Assembly: GCA_946480345.1 (NCBI GenBank)
Contig: CAMLJR010000015.1
Location: forward strand, 1 to 29,507
Direction of reading: 5' to 3'
Length of the DNA stretch: 29,507 bases
From: an uncultured Spongiibacteraceae bacterium
GTDB taxonomy: Bacteria > Pseudomonadota > Gammaproteobacteria > Pseudomonadales > CAMLJR01
The translations under genes and the position numbers were made by a program. Shown here piece by piece: positions 1 to 8,377 of the stretch. The notes beneath the pieces are model-generated. The model was given only the letters and a program-made list of their open reading frames with translations. It made no database searches and was not told the DNA's origin. The stretch's first letter is position 1, and each line of letters opens with the position of its first letter.

Positions 1-1109
1 GCTGGTTGCAGTTGCGCGGTGTCGATGTATTCGTCCGGTTGATGCGCGCGGTCGATCGAGCCGGGGCCGAAGACTACGGTATCCATGCCGAGCTGTTGCA
101 GAAATGGCGCTTCGGTGCCGAAGCCGACCGCATGGGCGGTATGGCCGGTCATCTGCTCGACGGCGTGAATCAACGGCGAATCGGCCGGCTGCTCGAACGC
201 TTCGATGCCGGCGAATAACGAGCGCAACTGGATATTGATACGGCGCTGTTCCGCGATCGGTTGCAACCGTTGCGCAATCGAGTGGCGCAGTTCGTCGAGC
301 TGCATGCCGGGCAAGGTCCTCACATCGAAATGCAATTCGCATTCGCCGCAGATACGGTTTGGATTGTCGCCGCCGTGGATGCAGCCGAGATTCACCGTCG
401 GCACCTGCACGTCGAATGCAGGGTTGCGATAGCGCGACTGTAGTTCACCGCGAAACTGCAACAGCGCGCCGATTGCCTCGTGCATCGCTTCGAGCGCGTT
501 ATTGCCGAGCGCTGGGTCGGAGCTGTGGCCGCTGCGGCCGACGATTTTGATCGATTCCATCATGATGCCTTTGTGCAGCCGCACCGGCTTCAGGTCGGTC
601 GGTTCGCCGATCACGGCGAAGCGCGCTTTCGGGGTGCCCTGCGCGACGAGCTGACGTGCACCGTCCATCGAGGTTTCTTCGTCGGCGGTGGCGAGGATGA
701 TCAGCGGTTGCTGCAACGGTTTGCCGATGAAGGCTTTCGCCGCTTCGATGGCGACGGGGAAAAATCCCTTCATGTCGGTCGCGCCGAGCCCGTACCAGCG
801 CTGGTCGCGTTCGACCAGTTTGAACGGATCGCTGCGCCATTTTTCGGCGTCATACGGCACCGTGTCGGTATGGCCGGCGAGCACCAGGCCGCCGGGGCCG
901 CTGCCGAGCGTTGCGATCAGATTCGCTTTCTGCGGCTGCGCGGCGAGCGGGCTGATCTGTACGTCGAAGCCGAGCGCTTCGAGCCAGCCACCCAGCAGCT
1001 CGATTACCTGCATGTTGCTCATGTCGAGTTGTGGCGTGCTGCAACTGATCGAGGGCGCGGCGACCAATGCTTGCAGCATGCCGAACAACGAAGGAAGAGA
1101 GGTTGTCAT
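1..1109 (-). CDS. argE: Acetylornithine deacetylase, C-terminus cut by window edge
   Basis: Cytoplasmic zinc peptidase-family (M20) enzyme that hydrolyses N-acetyl-L-ornithine to ornithine and acetate in arginine synthesis. Translating the reverse strand from the ATG at 1109 gives an open frame of about 369 codons running off the window. Visible M20 metal-site motifs are HTDTVP (about residues 80-85), GATDMKG (about 109-115), the catalytic ADEETS (about 142-147), GEPTD (about 168-172) and, near the end, RAHQPDEYI with the last zinc histidine. E. coli ArgE is 383 residues, so only roughly a dozen C-terminal residues are missing. M20 relatives such as DapE or carboxypeptidase G2 share these motifs, but the continuous resemblance to ArgE supports this name. 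It is transcribed away from the secretion ATPase gene. Confidence 0.9.
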   Translation of the reverse strand, partial: MTTSLPSLFGMLQALVAAPSISCSTPQLDMSNMQVIELLGGWLEALGFDVQISPLAAQPQKANLIATLGSGPGGLVLAGHTDTVPYDAEKWRSDPFKLVERDQRWYGLGATDMKGFFPVAIEAAKAFIGKPLQQPLIILATADEETSMDGARQLVAQGTPKARFAVIGEPTDLKPVRLHKGIMMESIKIVGRSGHSSDPALGNNALEAMHEAIGALLQFRGELQSRYRNPAFDVQVPTVNLGCIHGGDNPNRICGECELHFDVRTLPGMQLDELRHSIAQRLQPIAEQRRINIQLRSLFAGIEAFEQPADSPLIHAVEQMTGHTAHAVGFGTEAPFLQQLGMDTVVFGPGSIDRAHQPDEYIDTAQLQP

Positions 1110-1140
1110 CGAGATTCCCGTGACGCAAAAGTAGATAGGT

Positions 1141-1184
1141 ATTAAATCCCTCCTGACCCTCCTTTATCAAAGGCCGATTTAAAT
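1141..1184. repeat. Imperfect palindromic intergenic repeat (REP-like)
   Basis: This lies between the divergent argE and ATPase genes. It has flanking attaaatc/gatttaaat arms around a perfect small hairpin, ccttt-atc-aaagg (1161-1173). The sequence resembles a widely scattered class of short C/T-rich intergenic elements (aatccctcctgaccctcctt) seen in many proteobacteria. Only one copy is visible here, so mobility cannot be judged. Confidence 0.35.
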
Positions 1185-1275
1185 CACCGGCTGGCCAGCC
1201 TTCTTTGCTCCGACCATACTTGGCGGCAACTTTCGGCCGACGATCTTGGCCGATAAATTTCTGCGGAATGCTTTC

Positions 1276-3066
1276 ATGGTTCAATTCAATGCCCTGCCCG
1301 CCGAACGCCTGCTCGATAGCCGCTGGCTGCTCGATGAATTGCTGCGCGACGGGCGCGTTAGCAGCGACGATGCCGAGCGCATCGCACGGGTGCCGCGACT
1401 CGGCGCCGAATCCAAACTGCATGCAGTCGAATGGATCGCCGCGCAGAAGCCGCAGGATCTCGCTAACCCCGGTAAATTCCTGACGCCCGAGCTGCTGCTG
1501 AACTGGCTCGGCAACCGCGTTAAACAACCGTATTTCCATATCGATCCGCTGAAGATCAACGTCACCGCCGTGACCGATGTTATGTCGTTCCAGTTTGCCC
1601 AACGTCATCGCATTCTGGCGGTCGAGGTCACACCCGAGCGCGTCACGATCGCCAGCACCGAGCCGTTTATTTCGCAATGGGAAATGAACCTTGAACATGC
1701 GTTGCGCCGGCCAATCCGTCGCGTGCTGGCGAAGCCGACCGATCTCGATCGCTATACCGTCGAGTTCTACGCGCTGGCGAAATCGGTGCGCGGCGCCAGC
1801 AGCGGCGATGGCAAAGCGTCGTCTGCGGCGGTGACCAACTTCGAGCAGCTGCTCGAACTCGGCAATCTGAAAGACCCCGACGCGAACGATTCGCACATCG
1901 TCAACATCGTCGACTGGCTGTTGCAGTACGCGTTCGATCAGCGCGCCAGCGACATTCATATCGAGCCGCGCCGCGAAGTGGCGCATGTGCGCTTTCGTAT
2001 CGACGGCGTGTTGTACAACGTCTACGAACTGCCGTTCCAGGTCGGCATGGCGGTGATCGCACGGATCAAGATTCTCGGACGGATGAACGTCGCCGAAAAG
2101 CGCCGGCCGCAGGATGGCCGCCTGAAAACGGTGTCGCCGGAAGGCAGCGAGATCGAATTGCGCTTGTCGACGCTGCCGACCGCGTTCGGCGAAAAAATGG
2201 TCATGCGGATTTTCGACCCGGATGTGTTGTTGCGTACATTCAAGGAGCTCGGCCTCGAAAACGACGATTACGAGCGCTGGCAATCGATGATCGGCAAACC
2301 GCATGGCATCGTGCTGGTGACCGGCCCGACCGGTTCGGGCAAAACGACGACGCTGTATTCGAGCCTGAAGCAACTGGCGACCAGCGAAGTGAACGTGTGC
2401 ACGATCGAAGACCCGATCGAGATGGTCGAGGATTCGTTTAATCAGATGCAGGTGCAGCACAACATCGATCTCGATTTTGCCAGCGGCGTGCGCTCGCTGC
2501 TGCGGCAGGACCCGGACATCATCATGATCGGCGAGATTCGCGATCTCGAAACGGCCGAGATGGCGATTCAGGCATCGCTCACCGGCCATTTGGTGTTATC
2601 GACGCTGCACACCAACGATGCGCCGAGCGCGATCACGCGGCTGCTCGAACTCGGTGTGCCTTCGTATCTATTGAAGGCGAGCGTGCTCGGTGTGATGGCG
2701 CAACGGCTGGTGCGCACGTTGTGCCCACACTGCAAAGAGCCGGGGCCGATCGACGCGGCGGCGTGGCAGCAACTGGTTGCGCCGTGGAAAGCGGTGCCGC
2801 CAAAACAGGGCTATCACCCGAAAGGCTGTCTCGAATGCCGTAACACCGGTTACTACGGTCGACAGGGTATCTACGAAATTCTGCTGATGAGCGAAGCGGT
2901 GCAGGATCTGGTTAACGAAGGCACCGGCCTCGAAGCAATTCGCCGGCAGGGGATGAAGGAGGGCATGCATACATTGCGTTTATCGGGCGCGCATAAAGTG
3001 GCTGCCGGCGATACGACAATAGAAGAAGTGATGCGCGTCGCGCCTGCTGCGCAGAGCCGAGCCTAG
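1276..3066 (+). CDS. GspE/PilB-family secretion/pilus assembly ATPase
   Basis: Hexameric cytoplasmic ATPase of the type II secretion/type IV pilus family, 596 residues from the ATG at 1276; an upstream in-frame TTG at 1246 is less likely. The N-terminal third is a GspE/MshEN-like domain. The core shows a Walker A GPTGSGKTTT (about residue 350), an Asp box CTIEDPIEMVED, Walker B with DPDIIMIGEIRD (about 412-423), a His box HLVLSTLHTND, and a C-terminal zinc element with paired cysteines CPHC (about 483) and CLEC (about 519). No pseudopilin, inner-membrane platform or secretin gene is adjacent, so its system cannot be assigned. From memory, Pseudomonas also places an orphan secretion ATPase near argE/argA, which would make this a conserved neighbourhood. 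Confidence 0.9.
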   Translation: MVQFNALPAERLLDSRWLLDELLRDGRVSSDDAERIARVPRLGAESKLHAVEWIAAQKPQDLANPGKFLTPELLLNWLGNRVKQPYFHIDPLKINVTAVTDVMSFQFAQRHRILAVEVTPERVTIASTEPFISQWEMNLEHALRRPIRRVLAKPTDLDRYTVEFYALAKSVRGASSGDGKASSAAVTNFEQLLELGNLKDPDANDSHIVNIVDWLLQYAFDQRASDIHIEPRREVAHVRFRIDGVLYNVYELPFQVGMAVIARIKILGRMNVAEKRRPQDGRLKTVSPEGSEIELRLSTLPTAFGEKMVMRIFDPDVLLRTFKELGLENDDYERWQSMIGKPHGIVLVTGPTGSGKTTTLYSSLKQLATSEVNVCTIEDPIEMVEDSFNQMQVQHNIDLDFASGVRSLLRQDPDIIMIGEIRDLETAEMAIQASLTGHLVLSTLHTNDAPSAITRLLELGVPSYLLKASVLGVMAQRLVRTLCPHCKEPGPIDAAAWQQLVAPWKAVPPKQGYHPKGCLECRNTGYYGRQGIYEILLMSEAVQDLVNEGTGLEAIRRQGMKEGMHTLRLSGAHKVAAGDTTIEEVMRVAPAAQSRA

Positions 3067-3089
3067 CGCGATCCTGTCACTATAAGAGC

Positions 3090-3107
3090 GTGGCCAAGCG
3101 CGGCCAC
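3090..3107 (+). repeat. GC-rich hairpin after the ATPase gene
   Basis: Perfect 6-bp inverted repeat gtggcc/ggccac around aagcgc, 24 bp past the ATPase stop and before the pip start. No T run follows, so it is not a convincing intrinsic terminator; it may mark a transcript end or processing site. Confidence 0.3.
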
Positions 3108-3153
3108 AATCCGCATACTGCGCGCTGGATTGCAGCGCCTACCGGAATTCGCA

Positions 3154-4113
3154 ATGGCCAGTTTGTTTCCCGACATCAAGCCGTATAGCCAGCGTCAACT
3201 CAGCGTCGCGCCTCCGCATTCTCTCTATATAGAAGAGTGCGGCACACCCGAAGGTATTCCCGTGCTGTTCGTGCACGGTGGTCCCGGCGCCGGTTGTTCG
3301 CCGAAACATCGTTGTTTTTTCGATCCTCTCCAGTACCGCATCATCCTGTTCGATCAACGCGGCTGCGGCCGTTCGACGCCGCATGCGGAGCTTGCCGATA
3401 ACAATACCGATGCGTTGATCGAGGATATCGAGGCAATTCGCAAAGAGCTCGGTGTCGACAAATGGCTGCTGTTTGGCGGTTCGTGGGGATCGACGCTGAG
3501 CCTGCTGTACGCCGAGCGCTATCCCGAGCGCGTGCTCGGGTTAATTTTGCGCGGTATTTTTCTGTGCCGACGACAGGATTTGTTGTGGTTTTATCAGGAA
3601 GGCGCGAGCCACATTTTTCCCGATTACTGGCAGCAATATCTCGCTCCGATTCCGCAAACCGAGCGCGGCGACATGATGCGCGCTTATTACCGGTTGCTTA
3701 CCGGCAGCAACGAATTGGCGCGCATGGGTGCGGCCAAGGCGTGGAGCGGTTGGGAGGCGCAGTGCTCGACGCTGAAACCCGATCAGCAGTTATACGATCA
3801 GTTCACCGATCCGCGTATGGCGCTAGCGCTGGCGCGGATCGAGGCGCATTACTTCATCAATGATGCGTTTCTCCGCCCCAATCAAATCATCGACGACGCG
3901 CATAAATTGCAAGGTATTCCGGGCGTCATCGTTCATGGGCGTTACGACATCGTGTGTCCTTTCGATAACGCCTTCGCGCTGCATGAGGCGTGGCCGGATA
4001 GCGACCTGCAAATTATTAAAGACGCGGGGCATTCGGCGATGGAGCCGGCGACTACCGATGCGCTGATTCGCGCAACGAATCGGTTTGCGCGTGAGTTGAA
4101 ACCTGAATCTTGA
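3154..4113 (+). CDS. pip: Proline iminopeptidase (prolyl aminopeptidase)
   Basis: Cytoplasmic S33 serine peptidase that releases N-terminal proline from peptides (EC 3.4.11.5). Alpha/beta-hydrolase fold of 319 residues, the usual length. Seen motifs: the oxyanion segment HGGPGAGCS, DQRGCGRS, nucleophile elbow GGSWGST (Ser about residue 110), acid GRYDIVCP (Asp about 265) and catalytic AGHSAMEP (His about 293). I start at the ATG at 3154 (MASLFPD) rather than the TTG at 3130, because family members begin close to the YSQRQLSV segment. The gene stands alone between the ATPase and methyltransferase genes, all in the same direction. Confidence 0.93.
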   Translation: MASLFPDIKPYSQRQLSVAPPHSLYIEECGTPEGIPVLFVHGGPGAGCSPKHRCFFDPLQYRIILFDQRGCGRSTPHAELADNNTDALIEDIEAIRKELGVDKWLLFGGSWGSTLSLLYAERYPERVLGLILRGIFLCRRQDLLWFYQEGASHIFPDYWQQYLAPIPQTERGDMMRAYYRLLTGSNELARMGAAKAWSGWEAQCSTLKPDQQLYDQFTDPRMALALARIEAHYFINDAFLRPNQIIDDAHKLQGIPGVIVHGRYDIVCPFDNAFALHEAWPDSDLQIIKDAGHSAMEPATTDALIRATNRFARELKPES

Positions 4114-4220
4114 GTTGCATGGCTCAATGCTTCACGTTCAGAGCGTAATTCTCTTCGTGGTTCCTTTAAGGCGTGTCTCAGAACCCTATCCGACGGAGCT
4201 GCGTGTTAAAGGCATTATTT

Positions 4221-4898
4221 ATGACGGAAGTTATTTTCATTCTGGTCCGCCCCGCTGTACCTGAAAACATCGGCGCTGCAGCACGCGCATTGAAGACGAT
4301 GGGTTTTCAACAACTGCGCATTGTCGGCAGCGACAACCATCTCGCAAAACCAGCGCGCATTCTCGCGCACGCCTCGAACGATATTTTGGAAAATGCGCAA
4401 ACGTTTTCGGATTTGGCGAGTGCGTTAAACGACATCGATTTTTCGATCGGTACGTCGGCGAAATCCCGCCACGAGCGACGTTATCAACTGACGCCTGCCG
4501 AGGTGCGTGGCGCCATCGAAAGCAAGCAGCAGATATTGCGCAAGGTGGCGATTGTATTCGGCTGCGAAGAATCGGGATTGAGCAATGAAGAACTCGCGCG
4601 ATGCGATGCGCTCAGCAGTATTCCGCTGGCGGTCGAATATCCGTCATTGAATTTATCGCAGGCGGTCATGCTATACGCGTATGAGTTGGCGAATTTGCAG
4701 TTCGAACAATCGTTGCCGGCGGATGTCGGCGAATTGCATGCGTTGAAAACGCGAATTGAAAAATTATTCGAGCAATTAGTTGTCGAGTCGGACAGCAAAC
4801 TTGCGCGCTGGGCGAATGAACGGGCCGCGCGATTGGCGCACGATGATGTGCGTTTTTTGCATCAAGTGCTCGCGATTATTGAAAAGAAATTTAATTAA
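4221..4898 (+). CDS. lasT: SpoU/TrmJ-family tRNA/rRNA methyltransferase, LasT-like
   Basis: 225-residue SPOUT-class SAM-dependent RNA methyltransferase, probably 2'-O-ribose type. The N-terminal LVRPAVPENIGAAARAL (about residues 8-24), the mid-protein IGTSAKSR, and the C-terminal knot motifs VFGCEESGLSNEE and YPSLNLSQAVM are the family signatures. The ENIGAAARA(L/M)KTMGF opening matches E. coli LasT (YjtD) better than TrmJ, which has a GNMGSVARAMKTMGL version; the substrate of LasT is not well defined. An in-frame GTG at 4173 would add 16 residues unlike the family, so the ATG at 4221 is preferred. It ends 11 bp before the stop of a convergent gene. Confidence 0.85.
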   Translation: MTEVIFILVRPAVPENIGAAARALKTMGFQQLRIVGSDNHLAKPARILAHASNDILENAQTFSDLASALNDIDFSIGTSAKSRHERRYQLTPAEVRGAIESKQQILRKVAIVFGCEESGLSNEELARCDALSSIPLAVEYPSLNLSQAVMLYAYELANLQFEQSLPADVGELHALKTRIEKLFEQLVVESDSKLARWANERAARLAHDDVRFLHQVLAIIEKKFN

Positions 4899-4915
4899 AA
4901 TAAAAACTTTTAATT
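4893..4915. terminator. AT-rich palindrome shared by two convergent genes
   Basis: 8-bp arms aattaaaa/ttttaatt around a 7-nt loop overlap both stop codons of the convergent methyltransferase and secretin-like genes. The A-rich left and T-rich right sides could give a weak bidirectional terminator; the stem has no G or C, so confidence is low. Confidence 0.3.
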
Positions 4916-5740
4916 GGCTGTATCGACGCGAATAGACAGATCACTCAACGACGAACTGTTATTGCTTTGATAATTGGTGAGTCCGCGCTCGCGATCGCTG
5001 CGCGAATTATTCAGGCCGCCCAGCGGAATCCATTCACCGACGCGGCCGCGAACCTGCGTCTGCAAACCTTGCGTTGAAATATTGCGGCCTTGCACGCGGT
5101 CATCGCGCTGATCGATATCGACAACGACTTCATCGCCGATGATGCGCGCGGTTGCATAAAATCCGCTTTCCACTGGTGTCAGTGTCCGTTCGCCATAAGG
5201 CCCGCTGCGCACCGGTAGCGTAGTGCCGGCGCTGATAAATGCGCGCATGCCTTCCACCGTGCGCACTTGTTGTGAACCCGCGCTGCTGCCACTCGAATGG
5301 GTTTGATTGACGATGACGCGTGTACCGTCGTCTCGCCGCTGCCAACCTTCGCGCGTCAATACTTCGCGCCCGCTCTCGATTTGACTATTCGTGTTCAGCC
5401 GCACATTGCCGCTGCCGATTGAGCCATCCACACCGTAGCGTTGTTGTTGCTGAGACTGCTCGCCCTGTTTGCGTACGCTGATCAACAGCGAGCGCGATGC
5501 GACATCAAGTTGTTCGAGTAGCTGCAATAGCGAGCGATATTCGCTGTCGGTCACGTTCAAAATCAGTTGCTGGTTATACGTAGTAATCGTGCTGCCGGGC
5601 GATAACTGCGCATTCAAAACAGGCGTGACTTGCTCGGGCAGTGCACTGCGCATTGTGTAGGTTCGCAATGCGCGCTCCTGCGCTGCGGCGGCGCTGATAA
5701 ATAAACATGCGATACAAAAACGACGTAAGCAGCGCAGCAT
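4910..5740 (-). CDS. Exported protein with secretin N-domain-like repeat, no pore domain
   Basis: 276 residues with a short signal peptide (hydrophobic FCIACLFISAAAA, cleavage near AAAA/QE). Residues about 25-85 (RTYTMRSALPEQVTPVLNAQL..LLQLLEQLDVASRSLLISV) look like the NolW/secretin N1-type subdomain that lines secretin channels: beta-alpha-beta, then an ILNVTDSE..LLEQLD stretch. The rest resembles the beta-rich start of a secretin region (TLPVRSGPYGERTLTPVESGFYATARIIGDEVVVDI; RVGEWIPLGGL) but stops before the membrane-spanning gate. It is therefore probably a periplasmic secretin-related protein, not a channel. It overlaps the upstream DUF2789 gene by one base (TGATG), so the two should be co-translated. 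Function unknown. Confidence 0.75.
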   Translation of the reverse strand: MLRCLRRFCIACLFISAAAAQERALRTYTMRSALPEQVTPVLNAQLSPGSTITTYNQQLILNVTDSEYRSLLQLLEQLDVASRSLLISVRKQGEQSQQQQRYGVDGSIGSGNVRLNTNSQIESGREVLTREGWQRRDDGTRVIVNQTHSSGSSAGSQQVRTVEGMRAFISAGTTLPVRSGPYGERTLTPVESGFYATARIIGDEVVVDIDQRDDRVQGRNISTQGLQTQVRGRVGEWIPLGGLNNSRSDRERGLTNYQSNNSSSLSDLSIRVDTAN

Positions 5741-5970
5741 CAGTGGCGCAATCCCGTATCGAGACGGTCGATGACGACGGCCCAGTCAGCGTCATCGCGC
5801 CAACCCTCCCACAGAAATTGCGCCTGCGCGGAATTCCAGAATTTAGCGTCGGAAAGTCGTTCATCGCTTTGCAGAAAGTGCTGGGACAAGAATTCACGAA
5901 TCGCCAAATCAGTGTTCGGCAAACCAAGCTGAGCGAACAGTTCTTGAAAATCGTGATGAGGTTTTTGCAT
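5740..5970 (-). CDS. DUF2789 family small protein
   Basis: 76-residue acidic soluble protein. The layout HDFQELFAQLGLPNTDLAIREF..LSDAKFWNSAQAQFLWEGWRDDADWAVVIDRLD matches DUF2789, a family of about 75 residues of unknown function found mostly in Pseudomonas-like gammaproteobacteria. A good gggagg Shine-Dalgarno lies just upstream of the ATG on the reverse strand. Its TGA overlaps the start of the secretin-like gene (TGATG), so they form a two-gene operon. The only promoter space for that operon is the 130-bp gap that contains the 21-bp repeats. Confidence 0.8.
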   Translation of the reverse strand: MQKPHHDFQELFAQLGLPNTDLAIREFLSQHFLQSDERLSDAKFWNSAQAQFLWEGWRDDADWAVVIDRLDTGLRH

Positions 5971-6020
5971 GACGATACCCTCCCAAAGAGGCGCTCTCGT
6001 TAACCTGAGCCGCTACGACG

Positions 6021-6083
6021 TTTTTGTCAACCGAAGGACTGGTTTTGTCAGCCGAAGTACTGTTTTTGTCAACCGAAGTACTA
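6021..6083. repeat. Three tandem 21-bp direct repeats upstream of the DUF2789 operon
   Basis: Copies at 6021-6041, 6042-6062 and 6063-6083 share the core ttttgtcaaccgaagtactg, with one or two changes each. The conserved gtca falls at exact 21-bp steps (6026, 6047, 6068), which is two helical turns. Read on the reverse strand, the direction of the operon, each copy contains TTGACA or CTGACA. The array is therefore placed like a cooperative operator or stacked -35 elements. I do not recognise the regulator. Confidence 0.7.
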
Positions 6084-6100
6084 ATTGAAAAAGCAGCTCT

Positions 6101-7078
6101 TTAATATCGCTGCATCGACAGAAGCTGTTTATCGCGCGTCAGTTCATAGCTGGCAAAATCTTCGGCCATGATCAGATTGCCGCGGTAAAACTGCTGCGCC
6201 TCGTGTCGCAGATCGGCTAGCGAATGTTCGCCTGCGGGCGCGTGGCGTCGATAGCGTTGGCTGAAGTGCGTCAATAACAAATGCGGTATTTGAAGACGCT
6301 GCGCGGTTTTCGCAACTTGCGCCGGCGTGCTGTGCTGATACTGCGGGCCGACGCGTGCGAGCACGTCTTCGGTAAAGGTTGCTTCGTGAATCAGCGCATC
6401 GCAGCCGCGCAGTGCTTCTTCGAGCAATTCGGGTCGATCGTTATCGCCGCCGACTACAACACGGCGCTGCGATCGCTGAGGCTGACACACCTGCTCCGGT
6501 GCGATCGTGCGGCCATCCGGTAATTGCACCGGTTGGCCGTGTTGCAATTCGCCCCACAATGGTCCGCGCGGTACATTCAATGCCGCGAGTTTTTCAGGAT
6601 CGAGCGCGCGTTCGTGAACTTGCTCGACGAGGCGATAACCGAAGCTCGGTACACGATGTGACAGCTCGATGCTGTCGACACAAACATTTTCATCGCGATA
6701 ACAAAAATCTACGCGATCGCTGCGCATGAATTCGAGCGGATAACTGAGCCGCGATAAATCGGTGTAACGCTGCACCGCTTCAATAAATTCCTGAATGCCT
6801 GCAGGCGCGCAAATTGTCAGCGGGGCTGTGCGTCCACCCATTTGCGCACTGGCGATCAGGCCTGGCATTCCATAGCAATGATCGCCGTGAATATGCGTAA
6901 TAAAGATTGCGCGCAATTTCGCCGCGGAATAACGCGTGCGCAGCAATTGTTGCTGCGTGCCTTCACCGCAATCGATCAAATACCACTCGCGCTGGCGCTC
7001 AAGCGACAGCGCGAGACCGGTCACGTTGCGCTCGCGTGTGGGCAGGCCGGCAGAGGTACCCAGAAAAGTTAAATGCAT
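6101..7078 (-). CDS. rnz: Ribonuclease Z (tRNA 3' endonuclease)
   Basis: 325-residue metallo-beta-lactamase-fold endonuclease that trims the 3' trailer of tRNA precursors lacking an encoded CCA. Seen: FLGTSAGLPTRERNV at the start, the zinc motif HIHGDH (about residues 62-67), the later zinc ligands LSHRVPSFGYR, GGDNDRPELL, HEATF, and a C-terminal HFSQRYR. These are the RNase Z set; ElaC-like phosphodiesterases are the same family. GGDN replaces the more usual GDT. It faces away from the chemoreceptor gene, so the 173-bp gap at 7079-7251 should contain both promoters. Confidence 0.93.
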   Translation of the reverse strand: MHLTFLGTSAGLPTRERNVTGLALSLERQREWYLIDCGEGTQQQLLRTRYSAAKLRAIFITHIHGDHCYGMPGLIASAQMGGRTAPLTICAPAGIQEFIEAVQRYTDLSRLSYPLEFMRSDRVDFCYRDENVCVDSIELSHRVPSFGYRLVEQVHERALDPEKLAALNVPRGPLWGELQHGQPVQLPDGRTIAPEQVCQPQRSQRRVVVGGDNDRPELLEEALRGCDALIHEATFTEDVLARVGPQYQHSTPAQVAKTAQRLQIPHLLLTHFSQRYRRHAPAGEHSLADLRHEAQQFYRGNLIMAEDFASYELTRDKQLLSMQRY

Positions 7079-7251
7079 GACGGTTTGGCGATCATAAGGG
7101 ATGGCTGAAGCGTGATTCGACCCGGCGGCAGCGAACTCAATCGGCCGCGACGCATGTTAGCATTCGAGTCGCGCGCGCCAGTCAAGATCCGCTCTGCGCC
7201 GCCGATAATCCGCTTATTCCAATCAAATAATTACAAGGCGAGGTAAGCACG

Positions 7252-8352
7252 ATGTGGTGGGGTCGTAAAGAAGACATGGCTGCGCTCGAGCGCCAGTTGC
7301 GCGACTTGCAGCAGGAAAATCAGATATTGCGTGAGCGCTGCGAAGGTCTTGAGCAGCATACCGCTGCGTTGGAGGCGGAACATCGCGCCGCCGAGCAGCG
7401 TCGCTCCGCCCATCAGGGCATCAATGCGCTGTATCTCGGCGCGGGTAGCGCACTCGAACAAATTCGCGAATCGGTCGCCGACACGGCAGCGCGTCTGGGC
7501 GACGAACGTGAGCAGCTCGATGGCGCCGCTTCGGTGTTCACCGACAGCACGCAGGTGCTCGAAAGCATTCGCAGCGAGCTCGCCAGTATCGACGGAAAAG
7601 CCCGCAGCAGTTGCGACAATATCGATCGGCTGAAGGCGCTGGCGACCGATATTGTCAAATTCGTGCAGGTGATTGGCACGATTTCCGAGCAGACCAATTT
7701 ACTGGCATTGAATGCAGCGATTGAGGCGGCGCGAGCGGGCGATCAGGGTCGCGGCTTCGCTGTCGTGGCCGACGAAGTGCGGGCGCTGGCGCAACGTGCG
7801 AGCGGCGCTGCCGCTGAAGTCGGTGCACTGGTCGATAACATCAGCAGCGAGACGCACGCTGCGGATCTGCAGATTCAGGAGGTATCGCAGGATTGCCAGC
7901 GCATCGCCCAATCCACCGATCGCATTGTCGATACCGTCAATCGAGCGCTACAAATGGCAGCACGGATGCGTGCGGTGATCAACGCGTCGGCCGACAGCAG
8001 TTTTGTGCAGATGGCCAAAATGGATCACGTCGCCTGGAAAACTCAGGTCTACCGCGCGATTTTGGCGGACAAAACCGTTGATCCCGACAGCTTGGTCGAT
8101 CATCAGCATTGTCGGCTGGGTCGCTGGTACGTGAGCACGGAGGCGGGCGAGCGATTTGGTCATTCGCCGAACTTCCGCGATCTTGAGGCTCCGCATGAGT
8201 TATTGCACGGTGTCGGGCGCGAGGCCATTAAGCTCCATCGCGGCGGCTCGCTGCATGATAGCCTCGATGCGCTGAAGCGAATGGAACAGGCTTCCGAGCG
8301 TGTGATGCATATTCTCGACCGGTTCCGCACCGATATGGCGGTCCGTCGTTAA
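7252..8352 (+). CDS. Soluble methyl-accepting chemotaxis protein with C-terminal CZB zinc domain
   Basis: 366 residues with no membrane segment, hence a cytoplasmic receptor. The order is an N-terminal coiled coil (about 6-60), the chemoreceptor signalling domain with the highly conserved hairpin tip [18 protein letters not shown] followed by [17 protein letters not shown] (about 145-185), and a chemoreceptor zinc-binding (CZB) domain (about 255-345). The CZB ligands are visible: DHVAWK, the signature HCRLGRWY, and PHELLH. In CZB proteins such as Helicobacter TlpD and E. coli DgcZ this 3His-1Cys site senses zinc or reacts with hypochlorous acid. A gcgaggta Shine-Dalgarno precedes the ATG. No chemotaxis kinase genes are adjacent, so it must signal to arrays encoded elsewhere. 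Confidence 0.9.
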   Translation: MWWGRKEDMAALERQLRDLQQENQILRERCEGLEQHTAALEAEHRAAEQRRSAHQGINALYLGAGSALEQIRESVADTAARLGDEREQLDGAASVFTDSTQVLESIRSELASIDGKARSSCDNIDRLKALATDIVKFVQVIGTISEQTNLLALNAAIEAARAGDQGRGFAVVADEVRALAQRASGAAAEVGALVDNISSETHAADLQIQEVSQDCQRIAQSTDRIVDTVNRALQMAARMRAVINASADSSFVQMAKMDHVAWKTQVYRAILADKTVDPDSLVDHQHCRLGRWYVSTEAGERFGHSPNFRDLEAPHELLHGVGREAIKLHRGGSLHDSLDALKRMEQASERVMHILDRFRTDMAVRR

Positions 8353-8377
8353 CGGCAGATTTGGGGGTTTGGTAAAC

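Noticed and set aside
480..1145. 221-codon forward open frame opposite argE
   Set aside because: The reverse strand encodes an uninterrupted ArgE with zinc-site motifs; the forward frame is a shadow.
850..2589. 579-codon reverse-strand open frame antisense to the secretion ATPase and argE
   Set aside because: The forward frame has complete ATPase motifs and the reverse frame crosses argE in another frame. Its His/Arg/Asp-rich, featureless composition is typical of antisense shadow reading.
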